DNA of 64,000 nucleotides from Paragonimus westermani (taxonomy: Eukaryota; Platyhelminthes; Trematoda; Plagiorchiida; Troglotrematidae). The stretch lies in contig QNGE01000761.1 of NCBI GenBank assembly GCA_008508345.1, forward strand, positions 165,600-229,599, written 5' to 3'. The notes beneath the pieces are model-generated. The model was not told where the DNA came from, made no database searches, and saw only the letters and a program-made list of their open reading frames with translations. The position numbers and the translations under genes were made by a program. Every line of letters begins with the position of its first letter. Position 1 is the first letter of the stretch. This document shows positions 57,856 through 64,000 of this stretch, in pieces.

Positions 57856-58190
57856 ATTGAACTTGGGTTGTGTGACGGGGTCAGCTGCTGTGTTGTCAGT
57901 GCCGTTTTAGTTTGCGATGGTGTGAGTCGTGTGCATGCCTTAATGGGCCTTTGGCCCACGCTTGTTCACGCTGTTTCCTTTTCCAGAACTTTTGTAGGAG
58001 CCCCAAATTCGGAAGAACGCTGTTCCCCGGTGCCTCCGCATTGCTCCGAGTTCGGTCCATCAGTGCCACGGACAGTCAGAGTGGAAGCGGCTGGTCTGCA
58101 AGTTACACTGTACACAACACCACTGTTGTGCTCAAGCAACGGTCTTACGTGTACCTATTTTAGCGACCATCTCATGATAATACGCGAAAG
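57856..58190. other. Short spacer, nothing recognised
   Basis: This lies between LINE copies B and C. The plus frame 57868-58317 and the opposite frames show no known domain. Confidence 0.4.
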
Positions 58191-58374
58191 ATACGTTGGA
58201 TTAAGCGATTCAGCGACTGATACACGGATTCGAAGCAGAGGCCGACGGTTCCCGGATCTAGTCGGCTATTCTTGTTCAGTATCGAGTGGGCGTGTCGATC
58301 TGAAGGGTAATCATTAGAATCAGGGTGTAGCATCGATCTGGGGGATTAAAATGAATACCAAGAGTAGAGTGAGA

Positions 58375-58938
58375 TTAATTGCATAATGAACTTTTAGGAA
58401 AACCAGAATCAGTCGAGGCATTAGAGCGATCCCGAGAAGTGCTGCTAACAACATCACAATGGAGGCCACTCGAGAGGTTAATAAAATTATTGAAAAAGAA
58501 CTGCTGCTTAAGAAAGGTCAGAGGACAAAGTTTGAAAAGCCTCCTGTAATGTCCCCGCCAGCCACCATCATTCGCTACCGCGAAGAACTTCTTTACGTGA
58601 CCTACTCCAGAAAAGAAGTGTGTGAGGATTGAATCGCCGCGGAATCGTCGAAATTCAAGTGGATACAAATCAAGAAGTCCAAGCCGAGACTCGTACGCGA
58701 CATTGCTTAGGCCCTTGACAAGTTTGGCAGGCGCGCGCCGGACACATCCAAAAGCTAATATGCTTTCATTTAGGCCGGTATGCACGACCTGATTAGCATA
58801 CCTAAGAAGAGGCCTTATATTAAACCCATAAAGCGTTTGAAAAGCTTTCTTGTCTATACGGGGAAAGTGCGCCCAATCCCAAGGGCACCGAATCTCTTCC
58901 TTGCTGCCATCCCATGGTGATACGCAAAGGATAGACAA
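58375..58938 (-). pseudogene. CR1-like copy C ORF2 C-terminus
   Basis: 187 codons: KAFQTLYGFNIRPLLRYANQ, GCVRRAPAKLVKGLSNVAYE, LLDLYPLEFRRFRGDSILTH, GHYRRLFKLCPLTFLKQQFF. This is the conserved region after the polymerase in CR1/jockey-type LINEs. It is the best preserved C-terminus among copies A-D. Confidence 0.85.
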
Positions 58939-59053
58939 GCAGATACTATCTCGGGCCGATCCCCATGATATCTACTGGGTTGTACGCACTATGAATCACG
59001 AAGGCATCGCCCGAATCTTCACCGAGTGACGTGTGGGAACTCCATTCGTCCGA

Positions 59054-59302
59054 CTAGCGCCTAATCGCGTCAAGATCAATCTGCAGTGCACTGGGATCAG
59101 TGGCATTCCAGATTTGCAGGTCGTCGGTGTATAAGTGGGCGTTGCGGGAAATATTGTTCGGAAGGTCGTTGATATAAATGAGAAATAACAAAGGACCTGG
59201 CACTGACCCTTGGGGAACTCCCGCAAAAATGAAAGAGGGAGATGAAATGCTTGTTACCAAGAAAAGAAGCATTTCAGCGAAGAACCTCTCCTTGAATACC
59301 AT
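59054..59302 (-). pseudogene. CR1-like copy C polymerase palm
   Basis: 82 codons include AGVPQGSVPGPLLFLIYIND and HLYTDDLQIW, the non-LTR reverse transcriptase motifs around the catalytic aspartates (YTDD here, YADD more usually). It is joined upstream to the fingers in other frames at 59303-59975. Confidence 0.85.
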
Positions 59303-59975
59303 AGGCTTCCAGTTTGTGTTTCAGGGGGCCGTGTGAGACACATTCAAAAGCCTTGGCGTAATCAAAGAACAGCATCTGAGATGAGGCCACTGTCTCTTGC
59401 CTCCGTCAGACCATCCATGAAAATAAGCATGTTTGTAATGCATGACCGGTCAGGATGGAACCCATGTTGAGGGGAGGAAAAGACGGTTCGAAAAGAAGTG
59501 GTTGAAGATGGCACGCTTTAATAAGCGCTCCGCTATCTTGCACGACATGCTGGTAAGACTGGTTGGGCGGTAGCTAGCCGGAAAATGCCGGTCACCAGCT
59601 TTAGATATGGGTGTCACTGTCGTCTATTTCCATGCACTAGGAAAAATGCCAGTCTGGACTGCCTGTTTAACCAGTCTAGAAAGGGATCCTTCCAGAATGG
59701 CAGCTGCTTCTCTGATGATTCTGCGATGGATCTTGTCAGGTCTTCTATATCTAACACATGGAACTCATCTGCAACGAGTTCGTGTGTTATCTGCAAAAAT
59801 GGACACAATGCGATTAGGAATCTCTTGCTATACATTCCATAACGCCTTCGTCTATGTTCAGTCACGGTTGTCGAACTGCGGAGTGCTTCTTTACCTCCAA
59901 CTCCTGGCTTGCAGATTTTAAGAAGACAAGGGCGATCACCACACCTATCGTTTGTAATATAGCATTGAATCAACG

Positions 59976-61000
59976 CTAGCGAATCATTCCTGCTCTGTGG
60001 CTGTTAGCAAATTGCTTTACAAAAGCTCGGTGGGCTTCATGGAGACAAGTCTAAGTGTCGGCAAGATTTGACCCAACATAAACCCTGTCAGCTGATTGAA
60101 AAACTGCTTCAATTTTTGTTGAAATGTAAGATATGGGGATCCTTTGGTGGAGCTTTCTGTTTCAGCTGTATCGGATGAAGATTCAGCGTACTTTTGAGTA
60201 GTGAGCTCACCCTCATCATCAGGCATCTGTTTGACGATGAACTCTAAAATATTAGACGAACTGGGACGTCTGAGACGGCAATTACTGCCAGCGTTCCCAC
60301 AGCGTGCAATTTCAGGCACATTGCTAATGCCTCAAATGTTTTATCAACAGAACTAGGCGATTGGACCTACGGCACGGCACGACAACTCCTGTTTGGTAGA
60401 ACACCACCACTTTCCCGGCGCTAAGGCACTCGATCACATCTGAACAGCGTACAATCTTTCAAAAGTTGATTTTGGTCCATTCCAGTTTGATTTGGACCAT
60501 AGGACTTGGGGCTTCTTGCACCAGTTGGCTTCGATGATCCTACCCTGCTGCGACTGACGGACAAAATCTTTTCTTCAAAATTGATCAGACGTCTCCGATG
60601 GTATTCAGAATGTAGTCTGCCATCAAATGGGCAGCGAGAATATTCCTGATCAGGTACTCATGCATGGGATTGATTGCTTGAATGCTAGCGGTTTGAATGC
60701 TGGGTGGCGGCGGTATTGGAACCACCTCTAGCATTCACGTCATGCTCAGAGTAGTAGACAAAGGCAAAGCTAAATCTGGTGCGACGATGATCTTTTTTAG
60801 GCTTCTGGATGACAGGATAAATCTTTTCGATCACGATAACAAGAGGAGAGATGGAGATGGACCAATCAATGTAGCCTTATGCAAGTTGTTTGCAACTAGT
60901 AATGAAGAAGCACTGGGAAACATAACGAAACTGCGAACGGAGGAAAAGGAAGAAGGCTACCATCAAGCCCATCCCATACCGATCATTTTATGATCGCTTT
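59976..61000. other. Spacer with two unrecognised open frames
   Basis: A minus frame at 60319-60017 (SSNILEFIVKQMPDDEGELT, then SSSDTAETESSTKGSPYLTF and QQKLKQFFNQLTGFM) is acidic, Ser/Thr-rich and plausible as protein, but I recognise no family. A plus frame at 60697-60993 also lacks features. Either may be chance or an unrelated exon. Confidence 0.35.
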
Positions 61001-61445
61001 AGAACCGGAAACATATCCAGGCAAAAGAAACCTGTTTGTGCCTGAAGCTGGTAACTATGGTGACCAAAACTACTTCGAAAGGTAATTTGTTCCATCTGTC
61101 CACAATTCTATATAGGAAAAAGGTGGTCTGCATTTTGATCTTAGCCCATTCCTCCACAACGTTTGACTTGAGTGTTGAATTTTCGTTGTGGGTAAACAAC
61201 TACTCTGGTGTCTCAGATAATTCACTCAGGTTCTCAAAACCTTCTATGGGTTCCCCTATTTTCCATAACCTCTCCAATGAGAAGAGGTTAATTTGCTTAA
61301 ATCTGCCAAAGTACTACATTCCCGAAGTACTGTGAAGACCTGCGTGAACCTACGTAGCACACTCTGTGGGACCCAAGGATCCATATTCAGTCGAAGACAC
61401 CAGAGTTGCAAACAAAATTCAATTTGTGACCTCGCGCAAGCCATG
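61001..61445 (-). pseudogene. C-terminal fragment of another LINE
   Basis: The minus strand reads QLWCLRLNMDPWVPQSVLRR, FTQVFTVLRECSTLADLSKL and, in a later frame, TTFFLYRIVDRWNKLPFEVV. The LE-x-VQRR-FTK block and the FF-x-RVV-x-WN-x-LP-x-x-VV block mark the end of a CR1/jockey-type ORF2, but of a family distinct from copies A-D. Confidence 0.65.
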
Positions 61446-61454
61446 TACAGAATT

Positions 61455-62470
61455 CAGCGATTCAACGAATTTCCAACGTGCTCAAGGCTGGAGAGCCATA
61501 TTACCAGGATCTAGTGAGTTTGTCCGTTTCGACGTCCGGCGGTTATTTGTTGGTCTGGAAATCGGTCATCAAAATGGTGTGTAGCACGGCTCTCGGGGGT
61601 TAGAGACAGAACCAGGAACACAGTAAATTAATCTATAAAAAGGGTATTTTACCAATATAACAATTTCTCGAGTAGGTGGGAATCCAGTAACACTTCAAAA
61701 CGGTCCTCAGAGTAGCAGCTAACAACCTGTAATATAAAGTCGTTCAAGTGGTTGATAACCCCATGAGAGGATAACTGTTGCATAAAGGAAGGGCCGGGGT
61801 CGAAGCATTTATAGCTTTTTGTCGTGACCCCTTCAACTCTCATCACCTACTGGAGTAGAAGGCTACTGTACAAGTCCCGCGCTATAGAAAAATAGTGTGA
61901 TAATTAAGTCACCGCGGAGTCTCCGAAACTCAGGTTGGTGAAATGAGGATTGTCAAGATGAGACTCGTAGGGTAAGATGCCGTGAGTCAGTGACAATTTT
62001 GGTGATCACTCGCTGAGCACGTTCAATGGCGAGTATATTCTTCTTCAAACCAGTGCGAACGATTTGATTAACACACCCGAGCAGTGGTTCTATATAGACT
62101 AAGTAAAGCGCTTAAAAGGTATGCCTGCCTATGTGGGGAAAAGCGTTTAATCATCACAAAGAGTCGCAAATCCCCTCTTGGCAGTAATCTGGTGGTGGTA
62201 AAAGGAGAATAAACAGAACGAAAACCAAACCCCTAGGTACTCTCGCGATATCTATTACACCCTGTGCACTGTATATCAAGAATGGGTTACAGAAGTCTCT
62301 TACGAGCGATCTATGTGCATGCATGCTGTCGTTTAGAAGGGGACTTCAGTCATCTGACCAGCACTTAATACAGTCAAGGTCAGTCTGCAATGCACTGGGG
62401 TCATTGGCATTTTAGAGTTTCAAATCAGCACTATTATAAAGGGCGTTGCTATAAATAAGATCGGGTAGGT
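61455..62470 (-). mobile_element. CR1-like LINE copy D, 3' part
   Basis: The minus strand matches copies A and C from the YTDD region (about 62350-62420) through the C-terminus, without long open frames, to a 3' end with GTTGAATCGCTGAATTC short repeats near 61455. It is strongly decayed. Confidence 0.7.
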
Positions 62471-63125
62471 CATTTGATGTGCATCAGAAGCGGCAGTGTA
62501 ACAAACAAATCGGGGTGAAGAGAGGCCCGAACCAGGCCTTTTGAAGCTGGTACCTCTAATTAGTTTTTCGTCTTTGTTTGGTACGGGGCAGTGCGGTGAA
62601 TTCGTTGAGGCACGTTTGGTTTTTACGCAAAAAGCCGATCCCAATTTTCACTTTGTTAGTCCCCGCTGTGTGCAGTAAATGATAATGATGAATTCTCTAC
62701 CACAACTGCACAGTAGTTACTTTCTTTTCTTTCACAACTATCATTGCTTATCTAGTAGAGCTTCCCTTGATATTATGTGACACTTACCCACCTTCATCCG
62801 CACATGATTTCTTACGAGCTCACTTTCTGTTTACTCGTAGCCGTTGGCGGATTCGTGTTTCGGTTAATCGAGTTTGAACGCCTTGCTGTTAGGTAATTTC
62901 TGTATCTAACCAATTCACATTCAAGATGAGATAGCACCTTTGTTGTAATCTTACTCAGTAATACCGTATAAATTCCAATCCTTTCGATCGCCCCTTTCTG
63001 ACGTTTATTGAATTCGGAGGAGAGTTTCGGTAACCCGATCTTCCGAAAAGAACGTAGTCGGAATTGTCGAGTACGTGTTACCGAGTGACTTACCCTAAAT
63101 CATCAGCAGCGGTTCAACACGATTT
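62471..63125. other. Unexplained insert within LINE copy D
   Basis: LINE similarity stops at about 62470 and resumes at about 63125. In copy C the same two points are only about 90 bases apart. The 650-base insert contains RTCAATAAACGTCAG-like sequence on the minus strand and has no coding frame. It might be an LTR fragment, but clear ends and target duplications are not visible. Confidence 0.5.
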
Positions 63126-64000
63126 TCACTAGGAAAGTCCTGTTACCAAGAAAGGAAGTAATCCTGCGCAGAACCTCGCTTCAAATTTCCATAATCTGCT
63201 GATTTATGTTGAAGAGGACCGTGTGGGACACGGTCAAAGACTTTGGCAAAGTTAGAGAAGATATCTTCCGAGACTTGACCATTATCTTTTGTCTTTGTAC
63301 GGCTATCCATGAAGACTAGCGTATTGATTATGCATGACGGATCGGAGAGAAAGCCTTGCTGAGTAGGAGAGAAGAGGTTGGCTGGAAAGAAATCCTTAGG
63401 GACGGCGCGTTCAAAGAGACGCTCCATTATCTTGCATGAAGTGCTGGTGAAGCCTTTCAGATCAACAGAAGCCGGCTGACACTGAGCAAGGAAAACTGAC
63501 TTGATCCGGGAACCTTGGGCCGTTGCCTCGAACCCGTGTATCAATAGCTGAAAGCTGATCGACCGATAACTGGCAGGAGATTGGCGATCATCTGCCTTAA
63601 ATATGGGTGTTGCAGTGGTTTATTTCCACACCTTCGGAAGAGTGCCGGTCCAAAGTGTCTGTCTTAACAGATTAAAGAGAGGGTCGCCAAACCGAGAGCT
63701 GCCTCTTTGAGGGTCTGGGGACGGATCGTATCTGGTCCCACAGAGCTATGTGGATTGATCTCAACCAAGAGATCGTAATCGTCGAGCACAGAGAAATCGG
63801 CTGTCATGAGTGGGTGGTGAAAGCTCCTTCTGAAGAGAATTGGATGTCAGTTCAGTGGACTCACATTGTACACTGCTGAATAGTACTCTGTGAGAACCTC
63901 GACAACTACTTTGGGGTTGGAGGAGGTTTCCCTTTCGGGAAGTTGCAGAGAAAGCACCGAGGGCTTAGTCATTTTCGCGCAACGCATGTATTCGAAAAGA
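63126..64000 (-). pseudogene. CR1-like LINE copy D, polymerase part, running off the window
   Basis: The minus frame 63544-63143 reads TSTSCKIMERLFERAVPKDF, QQGFLSDPSCIINTLVFMDS, then FSNFAKVFDRVPHGPLQ, the non-LTR polymerase fingers, where FDYAKAFD is the usual form. Upstream to 64000 the entry of the polymerase (VLDDYDLLVEINPHSSVGPD) is still readable with stops, so the element continues beyond the window. Confidence 0.75.

Larger units (their letters stand above)
58191..59975 (-). mobile_element. CR1-like LINE copy C
   Basis: 5'-truncated ORF2 from the start of the polymerase to the 3' tail. The minus strand reads, with stops and shifts, PDKIHRRIIREAAAILEGSL, SYRPTSLTSMSCKIAERLLK, CITNMLIFMDGLTEARDS, VPQGSVPGPLLFLIYI, YTDDLQIWNATDP, and the C-terminus at 58938-58375. 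It ends in GTCGCTGAATCGCTTAATCC, an 8-base-type repeat like the 3' ends of CR1 elements. Confidence 0.85.

Noticed and set aside
1..64000. CRISPR arrays, operons, phage or bacterial defence systems
   Set aside because: Introns, LINEs and LTR elements show eukaryotic nuclear DNA; no evenly spaced repeats or operon-like gene runs were seen.

Overview
This is a eukaryotic, animal-type window: sparse coding exons separated by very large introns, several families of degraded retrotransposons and two assembly gaps (11679-12340 and 46245-47019). It has no prokaryotic features. Three things point to a parasitic flatworm, perhaps a digenean: introns of only 33-34 bases next to introns of 3-10 kb, non-LTR elements ending in (TGA)n tails, and Pao/BEL plus Gypsy elements. 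The species cannot be named from the sequence.

The left two thirds (about 4.2-42.3 kb) are best explained by one long minus-strand gene of the KY (kyphoscoliosis peptidase / hillarin-like) family. Six exons with matching splice sites and intron phases cover a transglutaminase-like fold (42289-41663) and downstream KY-type domains (33784-33374, 27305-26906, 18247-17892). One or two further Pro/Ser-rich exons (8293-8063 and perhaps 4610-4248) may form a disordered tail. The His and Asp of the transglutaminase-like triad are visible, but an Arg seems to occupy the place of the nucleophilic Cys, so the protein may be a scaffold rather than an enzyme.

The introns hold copies of a LINE with a (TGA)n tail, called here the TGA-tail LINE. 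They include a gapped plus-strand copy (10940-12819), an 886-bp tandem duplication containing a LINE 3' end (29607-31378), an endonuclease fragment (about 36.5-37.1 kb), and a 5'-truncated copy inserted with a 10-bp target duplication into an older, oppositely oriented copy (38.0-40.3 kb).

The right third (42.4-64 kb) is a transposon pile-up. Four copies of a CR1-like LINE (A-D), all on the minus strand, lie nearly head to tail. Copy A is split by a complete Pao/BEL LTR element (43151-50261) with 546-bp LTRs differing at four bases and a GAGGG target duplication. Copy B is split by a minus-strand Gypsy-like element (about 52.86-57.66 kb). All these elements carry stops or frameshifts and look immobile in this assembly.

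I found no new defence, biosynthetic or RNA system. The points most worth a second look are the apparently catalytically dead KY-type protein with its extreme intron-size contrast, the two LTR-into-LINE nestings, the inverted LINE-in-LINE insertion, the recent 886-bp duplication, and a foreign zinc-finger-like segment inside the BEL pol region.
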